Shown here: positions 8,026-18,147 of the stretch, piece by piece
Position numbering within the stretch: the first letter of the stretch is position 1
How the letters are laid out: each line of letters starts with the position of its first letter
Origin: Kumtagia sp052180275
Lineage (GTDB): Bacteria > Pseudomonadota > Alphaproteobacteria > Rhizobiales > Rhizobiaceae
Length of the DNA stretch: 64,000 nucleotides
NCBI RefSeq assembly: GCF_052180275.1
Contig: NZ_CP197465.1
Location: 1,984,001 to 2,048,000 of the forward strand
Direction of reading: 5' to 3'
The notes under the pieces: generated by a model
Databases searched by the model: none
Seen by the model: the letters and a program-made list of their open reading frames with translations, nothing else
Told to the model about the DNA's origin: nothing
Made by a program: the position numbers and the translations under genes

Positions 8026-9719
8026 TGCAGGAGGCTCTGTCCCGCGATAGCACCTATCCGTTCGAGGTCGGTCCGCAGTCGCCGCTGTGGCCGGCGGAGG
8101 ATCCGGGCGAAATCACGGTGCCCGGCGGCAATCTGGCTTCCGACCTCGTTCGCTCCGCCGCTGCCTTTCCCACCCAGGTGGCGATGTTTTACTACGGTAC
8201 GACCTACAGCTACGCGGAACTCCTGAGGGACGTGGAGCGGCTCGCGGGATGGCTTGCCCAGCAGGGGCTGAAGCGTGGCGACCGGGTCATGATCGACCTG
8301 CAGAACTGCCCGCAATATGTAATCGCCTTCTACGCGGTGCTGCGCGCGAACGGTGTCGTGGTTCCGGTCAACCCGATGAACACGACGGACGAACTCGCCT
8401 ATTTCGCGACTGACAGCGGGGCACGTTTTGCCATCGTCGGCGAGGAAGTGCTCGATCGCTTCGCGCCGCTCGTCGGCACCTCGTTCGACCGGATCGTACG
8501 CGTCCGCTATGCCGACATGGCGCCGGGCGGCGCCTCCGATCTGCCGGAGGTGATGCGCATGGCCGCACCTGCGTCGAGCGAAGGTTTCACGGATCTGAAA
8601 ACAGCGTTGGCGGAGGATTGGCCGGCGCCGGCTCTGCTTTCGGGCGACGATGAACTGGCAGTGCTGCCCTACAGTTCGGGCACGACGGGCCGACCCAAGG
8701 CCTGCATGCACAGCCACCGCGGTGCGCGGTTTGTCACGAAGGCGCAGGTGCGCTGGTATCGCCTCGACAGTCACTCCGTCATGACAAGCTTCATGCCGCT
8801 GTTCCACGTCGCCGGCATGATGGCGTCGATGACCTCCGCGATCCAGTGCGGCGCCGCGCTGATCCTGATGACCCGGTGGGACGCCGAAGCCATACCCGTG
8901 CTCTTCCGCCGTCATCGCCCGACCTGGTGGTCGGCCGCGCCGACCATGGTTATCGATGTCCTGGCGTCCAAAGGGTTTACCGACGACTGCTTCTCCAGTC
9001 TGAAGGTCATGACCGGCGGTGGTGCGTCGATGCCGGCTACGGTGGTGCGACGCCTGAGGGAGCGGTGGGGGCTCCGCTTCGCGGAAGGATATGGCTTGAC
9101 CGAGACCATATCGGCCACGCATCTGAACCCGCTCGACGCGCCGAAACCGCAGTGTCTCGGGCTGCCGATCTACAACACCCATGCCCTGGTGGCCGATCCC
9201 GAGACGCTCATGCCTTGTGCGCAGGGCGGTTTGGGCGAAATCCTCATCAGTGGGCCGCAGGTCATGCAGGGCTACTGGAACCGCCCGAAGGACACCGCCG
9301 AAGCGCTGATCGATTTGAACGGACGGCGGTGGCTGCGCACCGGCGATCTGGGCTATGTCGATGCCGATGGCTACTACTTCATCGTGGATCGGCTGAAACG
9401 CATGATCAACTCATCGGGCTACAAGGTCTGGCCGGCCGAATGCGAGATGCTGCTCTACAGCCATCCCGCGGTGGCGGAATGCGCGGTCATCTCCGCGCCG
9501 GACGCGCGGCGTGGCGAGAAGGTACGGGCCGTGGTGGTGCTGCATCCGGACCAGCGCGGCAAAGTCAGCGAAAACGACATCATTGATTTCGCGCGGACTC
9601 TGATGGCCGCCTACAAGGTCCCTCGCGAGGTCGAGTTCCGCGATGCCCTGCCACGTTCGGGCAGCCGCAAGGTCGACTGGCGCGCGCTTCAGGCCGAAGC
9701 GTGGGAGGGGCACGTATAA
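8025..9719 (+). CDS. AMP-dependent acyl-CoA synthetase (ANL superfamily)
   Basis: This 564-residue adenylate-forming enzyme has the P-loop LPYSSGTTGRPKA, the middle motifs GYGLTETIS and WLRTGDLGYVD, the hinge VDRLKRMINSSGYKV and the C-terminal catalytic lysine in SGSRKVDW. It activates a carboxylic acid to an acyl-AMP and then an acyl-CoA. It supplies the CoA thioester for the two dehydrogenases and the hydratases of the same operon. The fatty-acid or CaiC-like side-chain preference cannot be decided here. The ATG overlaps the last base of the preceding stop region, and the next gene overlaps by one base. Confidence 0.88.
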   Translation: MQEALSRDSTYPFEVGPQSPLWPAEDPGEITVPGGNLASDLVRSAAAFPTQVAMFYYGTTYSYAELLRDVERLAGWLAQQGLKRGDRVMIDLQNCPQYVIAFYAVLRANGVVVPVNPMNTTDELAYFATDSGARFAIVGEEVLDRFAPLVGTSFDRIVRVRYADMAPGGASDLPEVMRMAAPASSEGFTDLKTALAEDWPAPALLSGDDELAVLPYSSGTTGRPKACMHSHRGARFVTKAQVRWYRLDSHSVMTSFMPLFHVAGMMASMTSAIQCGAALILMTRWDAEAIPVLFRRHRPTWWSAAPTMVIDVLASKGFTDDCFSSLKVMTGGGASMPATVVRRLRERWGLRFAEGYGLTETISATHLNPLDAPKPQCLGLPIYNTHALVADPETLMPCAQGGLGEILISGPQVMQGYWNRPKDTAEALIDLNGRRWLRTGDLGYVDADGYYFIVDRLKRMINSSGYKVWPAECEMLLYSHPAVAECAVISAPDARRGEKVRAVVVLHPDQRGKVSENDIIDFARTLMAAYKVPREVEFRDALPRSGSRKVDWRALQAEAWEGHV

Positions 9720-10174
9720 TGCCCCAGCTGTGGTATGAGGATTTCGTTCCCGGCACGATCATGAACAGCGCGCCGCGTCGGATCGAACTGGCCGATATCG
9801 ATGCCTATGCGCGGCTGACGGGCGAGGCCCACCCTGTCCATATGGACGACGCGTTCGCGCGCGCGGCGGGTTTTCCCGGCCGTATCACGCACGGACTGTT
9901 CAACCTCGCGCTGATCGAGGGGTTGAAAGCGACGTTCGGCTGCTTCGAGCGGTCCGTGATCGCCTCGCTCGGGTGGAACGACGTCAAGTTTCCCGCTCCG
10001 CTGCTGCCCGGCGAAGAGGTGCATCTGCGCCTTGAATTTGTCGACCGGCGTCCAACCAGGACGCCAGGCCGTGGGCTTGCCACCGAGCGTGGTTTTCTGG
10101 TCAAGTCTGACGGCACGGTGGTGGTCAGCGGCGATCATGTCATTCTCCTCCTGAACCGGCCGGAGGATGAATGA
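9719..10174 (+). CDS. MaoC-like (R)-specific enoyl-CoA hydratase
   Basis: The protein is a 151-residue hot-dog domain. The hydratase-2 motif is seen as YARLTGEAHPVHMDDAFARAA, with the catalytic Asp replaced by Glu in the GE pair and the His present. This is followed by GRITHGLFNLAL. MaoC proteins hydrate enoyl-CoAs, often branched or bulky ones. Together with the crotonase-type hydratase this gives two hydration steps, matching two dehydrogenases. The ATG at 9719 is preferred over the upstream GTG at 9701 because it overlaps the synthetase stop, as at other junctions in this operon. Confidence 0.85.
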   Translation: MPQLWYEDFVPGTIMNSAPRRIELADIDAYARLTGEAHPVHMDDAFARAAGFPGRITHGLFNLALIEGLKATFGCFERSVIASLGWNDVKFPAPLLPGEEVHLRLEFVDRRPTRTPGRGLATERGFLVKSDGTVVVSGDHVILLLNRPEDE

Positions 10175-11178
10175 ACGGCATCGTCCTGCGCCTTCTGTCG
10201 GCCGTACCAACGTTGTTCGGCGTGGTGCTCGTGACCTTCCTGCTCACGCGGGTGCTGCCGGGCGATCCGGCGGTTTTCTTCGCCTCTAACCCGTCAATGA
10301 CAGCGCAGGACATAGAGGCGGTGCGCCAGAGCCTGGGCCTCGACAAGCCGCTTCCGGAGCAATTCCTGATCTACCTTGGCAACCTGCTTCAGGGCGATCT
10401 CGGTAACTCGCTCAGCACGGGGCAGCAGGTGTTGACGGAATTCGCCAACCGGCTGCCGGCCTCCGCGGAACTGACCTTCCTCGCATTCTTCATCGCCGTT
10501 GGGGTGTCGCTGCCGCTCGGCATCGCGGCGGCGCTACGCCCGGGATCGCTGATCGACCACCTGTCGCGCCTCATCGCTACTTTGGGCGTGTCGATGCCGA
10601 CATTCGTGACGGGCCTTCTGCTTATCTTTCTCTTCTATTTCATGCTCGGCGTCGCTCCCGAGCCGATCGGCCGGCTGGATCCTTTCCTGTTCGAGCCGGA
10701 CAGGGTGACCGGATTCTACACGATCGATGCGCTCGTCGCCGGCGATTTCGAACTCTTCACCGCCGCGCTCAAGCAGATGATCCTGCCGGCTGTCACGATG
10801 GCGCTTTTTGCTCTCGCGCCGCTCACCCGCATGGCCAGGGCCTCCATGCTGGAGGTGCTTGGCTCGGAGTTCATCAGAACCGCCAGAGCCTCCGGCCTGT
10901 CGCGCCGCAAAATCATCATGACCTATGCGTTCCGCAACGCGTTGCTGCCGATCGTCACGACGATGGGGATGACCTTCTCCTATATGCTGGGCGCCAACGT
11001 CCTGGTGGAACGCGTGTTCTCGTGGCCGGGCGTCGGGGCCTTCGCCGTGGATAGCATCATCAACCTGGACTATGCGCCGCTGCAGGGCTTCATGCTGGTC
11101 ATGGCGGGCATCTTCATCCTGGTGAACCTGACGACGGACGTCGTGGTTGCCCTGATCGATCCGAGGGCCACGCGATGA
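10171..11178 (+). CDS. Peptide/nickel-type ABC transporter permease (DppB-like)
   Basis: This inner-membrane protein of 335 residues has the DppB/GsiC layout: an N-terminal transmembrane helix (LRLLSAVPTLFGVVLVTFLL), a periplasmic loop with QSLGLDKPLPEQFL, then five helices with the EAA loop RTARASGLSRRKIIMTYAFRNALLP. It pairs with the next permease. The family imports di- and oligopeptides, but also opines, glutathione and other small amides, so the substrate is not fixed. It overlaps the MaoC gene and the second permease by four bases each. Confidence 0.9.
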   Translation: MNGIVLRLLSAVPTLFGVVLVTFLLTRVLPGDPAVFFASNPSMTAQDIEAVRQSLGLDKPLPEQFLIYLGNLLQGDLGNSLSTGQQVLTEFANRLPASAELTFLAFFIAVGVSLPLGIAAALRPGSLIDHLSRLIATLGVSMPTFVTGLLLIFLFYFMLGVAPEPIGRLDPFLFEPDRVTGFYTIDALVAGDFELFTAALKQMILPAVTMALFALAPLTRMARASMLEVLGSEFIRTARASGLSRRKIIMTYAFRNALLPIVTTMGMTFSYMLGANVLVERVFSWPGVGAFAVDSIINLDYAPLQGFMLVMAGIFILVNLTTDVVVALIDPRATR

Positions 11179-12035
11179 CGGCAATCGCGATCAGGGAACG
11201 GATGCAGGTCGTGCGCCATGTGGTGCTGGGCAACCCGCTCAACGTCGTTGCCTTTGGCCTCTTCCTGCTCATTCTGCTGGTTGCCATCCTGGCTCCTTCC
11301 CTGGTTCCGCACGACCCATTGAAGACCAACCCTGCCCATGCCCTGCAGGGGCCATCGGCCGCGTTCTGGTTCGGCACGGACCAGTTGGGGCGCGACATTT
11401 TTGCCCGCGTCATGGTCGCCACCAGGCTCGACCTCATGATCGCCTTCGGAGCCGTGATCCTCTCATGTCTCGTCGGCTCGCTCATCGGTGCGATGATCGG
11501 ATATTGGGGCGGCTTCTTGGATGGCACCGTCTCGCGGATGGTGGATGTGCTCATGGCCTTTCCGCTGTTCGTGCTGGCCATGGCGATGGTCGCCGCGCTG
11601 GGCAACACGGTCGCCAATGTCGTCTACGCGACGGCGGTGGTGAACCTGCCCTTCTACATCCGCCTGGCGCGCAACGAGATACGCGTGCGTCGCGGGCTTG
11701 GCTATGTCGAGGCGGCCCGTGTGGGCGGTTCCGGAGACTGGCGGATCCTGACTCGATTCCTGATCCCGAACATGGCAGCTCCGCTTGTCATCCAGGCATC
11801 GGTCAATCTCGGCTGGGCGGTCCTCAACGCCGCAGGCCTGTCGTTCCTTGGCCTTGGCGTCCGTGCGCCGACCCCTGAATGGGGCATCATGGTTGCCGAA
11901 GGGGCTCGCTTCATTGCCTCAGGGCAGTGGTGGGTCGTTCTTTTTCCCGGCCTCGCGCTGATGATCACGGTCTTCGCGTTCAACCTGATGGGCGACGCGC
12001 TTCGGGACATCCTTGATCCGAGGATGCGGACATGA
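11175..12035 (+). CDS. Peptide/nickel-type ABC transporter permease (DppC-like)
   Basis: The protein is 286 residues, usual for DppC. It has the N-terminal membrane helix followed by the conserved periplasmic segment FWFGTDQLGRDIFARVMVATRLDL, and the EAA loop EAARVGGSGDWRILTRFLIPN before the last helices. It forms the transmembrane dimer with the preceding permease. The four-base overlap with both neighbours continues the coupled operon. Confidence 0.9.
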   Translation: MTAIAIRERMQVVRHVVLGNPLNVVAFGLFLLILLVAILAPSLVPHDPLKTNPAHALQGPSAAFWFGTDQLGRDIFARVMVATRLDLMIAFGAVILSCLVGSLIGAMIGYWGGFLDGTVSRMVDVLMAFPLFVLAMAMVAALGNTVANVVYATAVVNLPFYIRLARNEIRVRRGLGYVEAARVGGSGDWRILTRFLIPNMAAPLVIQASVNLGWAVLNAAGLSFLGLGVRAPTPEWGIMVAEGARFIASGQWWVVLFPGLALMITVFAFNLMGDALRDILDPRMRT

Positions 12036-13000
12036 CCGGTCCGCTTCTGTCGGTCCAGAATCTTACGGTCGATTTCATCACGCGCCATGGCACGGTGCAT
12101 GTGCTCGATGACGTATCGTTCGATATTGGCGACGGTGAGATGGTCGGCATCATCGGGGAGTCGGGATCGGGCAAGTCGGTGACGGCCTATTCGATCATGC
12201 GCATTCTCGATCACGCAGCGCGCATCCGCTCCGGCGAGATTCTGTTCCAGGGCCGCAATGTGCTCGGCATGGAACGCTCGGAGCTCGATCGGTGGCGCGG
12301 CAAGGCCGCTTCCATCATCTTCCAGAATCCCCGGACGGCGCTCAATCCCATTCGGGCGGTGGGCGATCAGATCGCCGACGTTCTGGCACGCCACATGCCC
12401 GCGCCCGCCTCCGAAATCCGCGCCAGAACCATCGGGGCGCTGAAGCAGGTACGCATTCCTGACCCTGAACGGCGCAGCAAGGCCTATCCGTTCGAACTGT
12501 CCGGCGGGCTTTGCCAGCGGATCGGCATCGCCATCGCATTGGCTTGCGCGCCGCGTCTGCTGATCGCCGACGAGCCGACGACCGGCCTCGATGTGACGAC
12601 GCAGGCCGTCATCATGGACCTCATCCGCAATCTCGCCCGCGAACGGGGAATGTCGGTCGCCCTCATCACCCATGATCTCGCCCTGGCGTCCGAATATTGC
12701 GACAGGCTGATCATCATGCACGCGGGGCATGCGGTCGAAGTCGCGCCGACGGCGGAGATCATCGCTCGCCCGCGCCATCCCTATACCGCCCAGCTTCTGC
12801 GCTCCGTTCCTTCGCTTGTCGACACCATCGGGGAATTGCAGGCGATCAGGGGCTCGCTGCCTGACCTGCGCCGCATCGACCTGCCGTTTTGCCGTTTTGC
12901 CGAGCGCTGCGACCGCCGCCTGCCGGTCTGCGACGCAGAGAAGCTGCACCTCGGCCCTGTCGCGGACCGTCACGCGGTCGCCTGCAGGAATCCGCTATGA
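12032..13000 (+). CDS. ABC transporter ATP-binding protein (DppD-like)
   Basis: The protein is 322 residues with Walker A GESGSGKS, Q-loop IIFQNPRTALNP, signature LSGGLCQRIGIAIA (Leu-Cys in place of the usual Met/Gln-Gln of LSGGMxQR), Walker B LLIADEPTTGLD and H-loop ITHDLA. The C-terminal oligopeptide-transporter extension carries the cysteine pattern CRFAERCDRRLPVCD, which in this family can bind an iron-sulfur cluster. It energises the importer together with the next gene product. Confidence 0.9.
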   Translation: MTGPLLSVQNLTVDFITRHGTVHVLDDVSFDIGDGEMVGIIGESGSGKSVTAYSIMRILDHAARIRSGEILFQGRNVLGMERSELDRWRGKAASIIFQNPRTALNPIRAVGDQIADVLARHMPAPASEIRARTIGALKQVRIPDPERRSKAYPFELSGGLCQRIGIAIALACAPRLLIADEPTTGLDVTTQAVIMDLIRNLARERGMSVALITHDLALASEYCDRLIIMHAGHAVEVAPTAEIIARPRHPYTAQLLRSVPSLVDTIGELQAIRGSLPDLRRIDLPFCRFAERCDRRLPVCDAEKLHLGPVADRHAVACRNPL

Positions 13001-13995
13001 CCGCTTTGCTGGAAGCGCGAAACCTCAAGAAGCATTTCACGCTGGCTGCGAAATGGCCATTTTCTGCGCCGCCGAAGCTGCATGCCGTCGACGGGGTCGA
13101 TCTGGTCATCAATCCGGGCGAGGCGGTGGGGCTGGTCGGGGAATCGGGTTGCGGGAAATCGACGCTGTCGCGGCTGGTTTCGCGTCTTCTCGACGCAACG
13201 GAGGGCCAGCTTCTCCTGGAGGGCGAGGATATCGGACGGCTGTCCGCCGCACGCTTTGCCCGGTCGGATCTGCGGCGGCTGATACAGATGGTCTTCCAGG
13301 ATCCGACGGAAAGCCTTAATCCGCTGTTTACGGCATTCGACCTCATCGCCGATCCGGCGAGAATGCTGCTGCCCCGGACGGGCAAGGCTGAATTGCGGCG
13401 GCGCGTGGAGGCGGCGGCCGAGGCCGTCAACCTGCCGCTGCCCCTGCTGTCGAGGCTGCCGCATCAGCTCTCCGGCGGGCAGAAAGCGCGGGTCGGCATT
13501 GCGCGCGCGATCGTCGTCGAGCCGCGATTGCTCGTCCTGGACGAGCCGACCTCGGCGCTCGACGTGTCGGTTCAGGCGACCGTCTTGCAGCTTCTTGACC
13601 AACTGCGGCGGGAGCAGGGGATCGCGCTGCTTTTCGTCAGCCACGATCTCAATGTCGTGCGGCTGCTCTGCAGCCAGATCGTCGTCATGTATTTGGGGCA
13701 AGTCGTGGAGCGCGGACCGTCCAGCGAGATCTACGCAAGCCCGTCCCACCCTTACACCCGGTCGCTGCTCTCCGCGATCCCCACCCTGCGGCCCGGCAAG
13801 CTTGAGCGGATCAAGCTTGAAGGCGATCCGCTGAGTCCGATCTCGCCGTCCTCCACGCAATGCAGATTCTGCGGGCGCTGCCCGATCGAACGGGGGGCGT
13901 GCAGGACGTCGATGCCGGCGCTGAGGGAGGTCGCGCCCGGCCGACAGGTGCGCTGCCACTTTGCCGAAGAGGCGCTTGCGGCCGCGCCGACGTGA
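12997..13995 (+). CDS. ABC transporter ATP-binding protein (DppF-like)
   Basis: This second ATPase is 332 residues, with Walker A GESGCGKST, Q-loop MVFQDPTESLNP, signature LSGGQKARVGIARA, Walker B LLVLDEPTSALD and H-loop VSHDLN. The C-terminus has the oligopeptide-type cysteines (CRFCGRCPIERGACR). The ATG overlaps the preceding stop. It is the last gene of the operon: the next gene is convergent, with a gap of one base. No solute-binding protein for this importer is encoded between 1 and 14 kb. Confidence 0.9.
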   Translation: MTALLEARNLKKHFTLAAKWPFSAPPKLHAVDGVDLVINPGEAVGLVGESGCGKSTLSRLVSRLLDATEGQLLLEGEDIGRLSAARFARSDLRRLIQMVFQDPTESLNPLFTAFDLIADPARMLLPRTGKAELRRRVEAAAEAVNLPLPLLSRLPHQLSGGQKARVGIARAIVVEPRLLVLDEPTSALDVSVQATVLQLLDQLRREQGIALLFVSHDLNVVRLLCSQIVVMYLGQVVERGPSSEIYASPSHPYTRSLLSAIPTLRPGKLERIKLEGDPLSPISPSSTQCRFCGRCPIERGACRTSMPALREVAPGRQVRCHFAEEALAAAPT

Positions 13996-13996
13996 C

Positions 13997-14899
13997 CTAC
14001 CGGCGCTGGCGGCCGAGCGTGTAGAGGCCGCTGAGGATTATCGTCGCAGCGCCTGCATAGGTCCAGGCGTCCGGCAGGTTGCCGAACAGCAGATAGCCGA
14101 AGAGGATGGACCAGACGAGGCTGGTGTAGAAAATCGGCGCGAGTACCGACGCCCGCTCATGATACAACGCCTTAATCGTCAGATATTGGGCCATGGTGCC
14201 GAAAAGTCCGGTCGCGAGACCAAGGCCGAGAGACAGGATATCCGGCTTGACCCAGACGAACGGGACCAGCACGGAGGTCAGCGCAAAGCCAACCAATCCG
14301 GCGTAGGTCATCGACACGAGCAGGCTGTCAGACACGCTCATCAGCCGGGTAACCACAAGCGCGAAAGCCCAACTGGTAGCGGCGGCAAGCGGAAAGACCA
14401 TGTAGATGCTGAAGTCCGGCGTGCCGGGCCGCAGCACCATTGTCACTCCCACCAGCCCGATCGCGATGGCCGTCCATCGACGCAGGCCGATGATCTCGCC
14501 CAGCAGCGGAATTGCCAGCGCGGTGACGACCAGAGGCGACACGAAAGAAATGGCGGTAACCTCCGCCATCGGCAGCATGGAGAGGGACGTGATGAAGAAC
14601 GTCGCCGCGCCCACCGCTGCCGCTCCTCTCAGAATCTGAAGGCCCGGCAGCCGGGAGCGCAAGGTCTTGGCCGGACCGGCGAGCAGGGCAACCCCAACCA
14701 TGATTGCCGCGAATACGGCATAGCGCATCCATGTGACCTGCACCGGAGGGAGCGACGCCGTCATCAGTTTCGCGACGGCCTCCGAACAGGATTGCACCGC
14801 CACGGCGGCAATCATCAGCAGGATGCCTCTGAAGCGGCCGGGCTGTTCACCGTTTTTGTGTTTTGACGAAGGGGCAGGGGTCTGTGAGTTGCTGTGCAC
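13997..14899 (-). CDS. EamA/DMT-family transporter
   Basis: This is a membrane protein of about 300 residues with ten predicted helices arranged as two EamA repeats (for example MRYAVFAAIMVGVALLAG and SWAFALVVTRLM). Such drug/metabolite transporters move small metabolites across the inner membrane, often outward. The frame can be extended to GTG at 14956, but GTG at 14899 has AGGG upstream and leaves the palindromic site 14922-14934 outside the gene. It converges on the catabolic operon and shares its operator sequence, so it may export an intermediate or import a related compound. The substrate is unknown. Confidence 0.82.
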   Translation of the reverse strand: MHSNSQTPAPSSKHKNGEQPGRFRGILLMIAAVAVQSCSEAVAKLMTASLPPVQVTWMRYAVFAAIMVGVALLAGPAKTLRSRLPGLQILRGAAAVGAATFFITSLSMLPMAEVTAISFVSPLVVTALAIPLLGEIIGLRRWTAIAIGLVGVTMVLRPGTPDFSIYMVFPLAAATSWAFALVVTRLMSVSDSLLVSMTYAGLVGFALTSVLVPFVWVKPDILSLGLGLATGLFGTMAQYLTIKALYHERASVLAPIFYTSLVWSILFGYLLFGNLPDAWTYAGAATIILSGLYTLGRQRR

Positions 14900-14920
14900 C
14901 GCCCGCCCTGACGCAAATCG

Positions 14921-14937
14921 GTTCAATATTTGAAACG
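14921..14937. promoter_or_regulatory. Palindromic operator-like site before the EamA gene
   Basis: TTCAATATTTGAA at 14922-14934 is an inverted repeat TTCAA-N3-TTGAA. Its complement contains exactly the 12-mer TCAAATATTGAA found at 1086-1097 in the divergent promoter of the catabolic operon. It lies 23-35 bases before the proposed GTG start of the EamA gene. Confidence 0.5.
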
Positions 14938-14956
14938 TAATTTCATCATCCTGCAC

Positions 14957-15785
14957 GCCGCGAGGCGCATACTCAAGCGCGGATTTGAAAAGTTTTGTGC
15001 TTCAACACACGCAAGTTTGGCGGCCTGGCCCTGAAGCCCTCCAGGCGAATTAAACCGTCCGGTATTTGCCGAAGGTCCTTTGGATTGAGTGGCGCAGCCA
15101 CGGCTGGCTCCTGCCGCGTGGCGTAGGAGTGGTGGCTGACGCCATGAAAAGACCGAGATCGCCCGTCGGCCGCTCGACAGTGCAGCGTGCTACCATGACG
15201 TCCTCCCGCATCATCTGTGCCAGATCTTGCGCGCCGCGGACCTCGGAGTTCCCGGCGACGACGCGCTCAATCTCGGCCTGTTTCGCCTATCTGTTGATCG
15301 TCCGACCCGCGCAGCCGACCTTCGTCGCGATCGAACTGAACGCAACGCAATGTAACGCAATGTAGCGAGAGGTAACTGCAATCCGGAACTGGCCGCACGA
15401 CACGCCTCCGCACCTCGGGCAGAATTTGTGCGTCCTCTTACTCACGTTGGCTCGACCTTCTCAGGGATTGGAGCCCTCGCATGTCCGCGATGGTTCGACG
15501 TCTTTTGCAGTTCGGGATTGTGGTTGCGAGCCCCTCGGTTGTGAGTTCCTCGGTGTAGGCACCTCGGCTCGGGGTTCTTTGGGGCTGCGGTTTGGCTTCG
15601 TGTACGGCGGCGTTGAGTGATTATGGGGAATCGATAGCCGGATATGGGTTTTGGTTTGATTTTCCGCTTGGAAAGTGTGCGCGAGGGGGGGGTGTTGCGG
15701 GGATTGGGGCTTGTCTGTTGGGGGTTGACGCAGGGTCTTTGGGGTTTTTTTGGGATTGTCGCAAAAAATTCAAGAAAGGGGGAAA
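14957..15785. other. Gene-poor stretch upstream of the rrn operon
   Basis: I see no intact gene in this stretch. Part of it (about 15130-15275) is a decayed transposase fragment. Short direct repeats of AACGCAATGT occur around 15345-15365. The part from about 15590 to 15780 is rich in G and T on the plus strand, with runs such as GGGGTTTTTTTGGG, and small open frames there have no family features. Confidence 0.5.
15130..15275 (-). pseudogene. Fossil fragment of an IS3-family transposase (orfB N-terminal region)
   Basis: On the minus strand, codons starting near 15271 read ERVVAGNSEVRGAQDLAQMM and continue REDVMVARCTVERPTGDLGL. This matches the conserved IS3 OrfB stretch that typically reads ERVW-EENFxVYGARKVWxQxxREGFDVARCTVERLM-xxLGL. 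Many residues are substituted, there is no DDE domain after it, and no terminal repeats are visible. It is best explained as an old remnant. Recognition rests on motif memory only. Confidence 0.55.
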
Positions 15786-15791
15786 AGGTTG

Positions 15792-15821
15792 TTGACAGTT
15801 TGGAGGGGCGGCGACTATATA
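15792..15821 (+). promoter_or_regulatory. rrn operon promoter
   Basis: A consensus -35 TTGACA at 15792-15797 and a -10 TATATA at 15816-15821 are separated by 18 bases, about 400 bases before 16S rRNA. The sigma-70-type spacing and position match rRNA promoters of Rhizobiales. Confidence 0.75.
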
Positions 15822-15973
15822 CGCCTCACCAACGAGGGCGGCGCGCCGCTGGCGACGAAGAAGTTCGCTTCTAAATCTGCCCTCCGAGAAATTCAAGAGA
15901 GCCGCGTGAGCGACACTCGACGGGCCCGAAGCCAAAAGCGGAATGGGCCGCGACACCGCGTCTGCGTGGTGTC

Positions 15974-15985
15974 TGTTCTTTGACA
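15974..15985 (+). promoter_or_regulatory. boxA-like antitermination element in the rrn leader
   Basis: TGTTCTTTGACA followed by ATTGAAGATTG lies in the rrn leader. It resembles the boxA element (TGCTCTTTA type) that Nus factors use for rRNA antitermination. This is motif similarity only. Confidence 0.45.
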
Positions 15986-16221
15986 ATTGAAGATTGAAGA
16001 AAGAGAAACGTGGGCGGCAGAGTCTGCTGAACCTTTTTCCCGCCAGGGGAATTGGTTCGAACGAGACTTTGGCGGATCACGTTTTGAGAGAATAAGTCTA
16101 CCAGGGCGCGGATTGTCGAGAGACGGTTGGCGTCCAGGTGTGAATGTTCTCGTCAATTCAAGCGTGACCAGATTGCGTCGGTTTAGGCCGATGCGACGAA
16201 CAAGCCAAATCAAAGTCTTAC

Positions 16222-17712
<1,491 letters not shown>

Positions 17713-17990
17713 AGAACCCTAATGGATACGCTCACTCGTTGAGCCTCTGCCTTTCGGTTCTTACGAAGAACAAGATGCGAGAGAGTCACTCTCAGCATCG
17801 CGCATACCTTAAGCGGATCTGCCGCCTTCGTTTCTCTTTCTTCTGCGAATGACTTTGGATCAGCGCTCGCGCGCCGCATCGCATCCCTTTGGGGATGCTG
17901 GCGCTCCGCGAGGGCGCGGCACGAGCCGCGACGGCCGGTCGGCCTTGCGAGGCTCCGCCTCGAGGTTGATCTCCATCTGCGCTTGGGCAA

Positions 17991-18067
17991 GGGCTTGTAG
18001 CTCAGTTGGTTAGAGCGCGCGCTTGATAAGCGTGAGGTCGGAGGTTCAAGTCCTCCCAGGCCCACCA
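17991..18067 (+). tRNA. tRNA-Ile (GAT anticodon)
   Basis: This is a 77-base cloverleaf beginning GGGCTTGTAGCTCAG and ending with an encoded CCA. The anticodon GAT is at 18025-18027 in the loop between GCGCGCTT and AAGCGTG, and the T-arm reads GGTTCAAGTCC. It lies in the 16S-23S spacer, as usual for bacterial rrn operons. Confidence 0.97.
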
Positions 18068-18073
18068 GTTCTA

Positions 18074-18142
18074 AGCGAATAGCGAAATAGCCAATAGCGA
18101 ATAGGGATTGCCTACTCGCTATTCGCTACTCCCTATTCGCTC
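18074..18142. repeat. Inverted cluster of GCGAATAG/CTATTCGC units between the spacer tRNAs
   Basis: The left arm (18074-18107) is built from AGCGAATAG-type units. The right arm (18111-18142) is built from CTATTCGCT and CTACTCCCTATTCGCT units. The two arms are imperfect inverted copies around GATTGCC. The same word family occurs again in the 23S-5S spacer at 21632-21662. Confidence 0.7.
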
Positions 18143-18147
18143 GTTAT

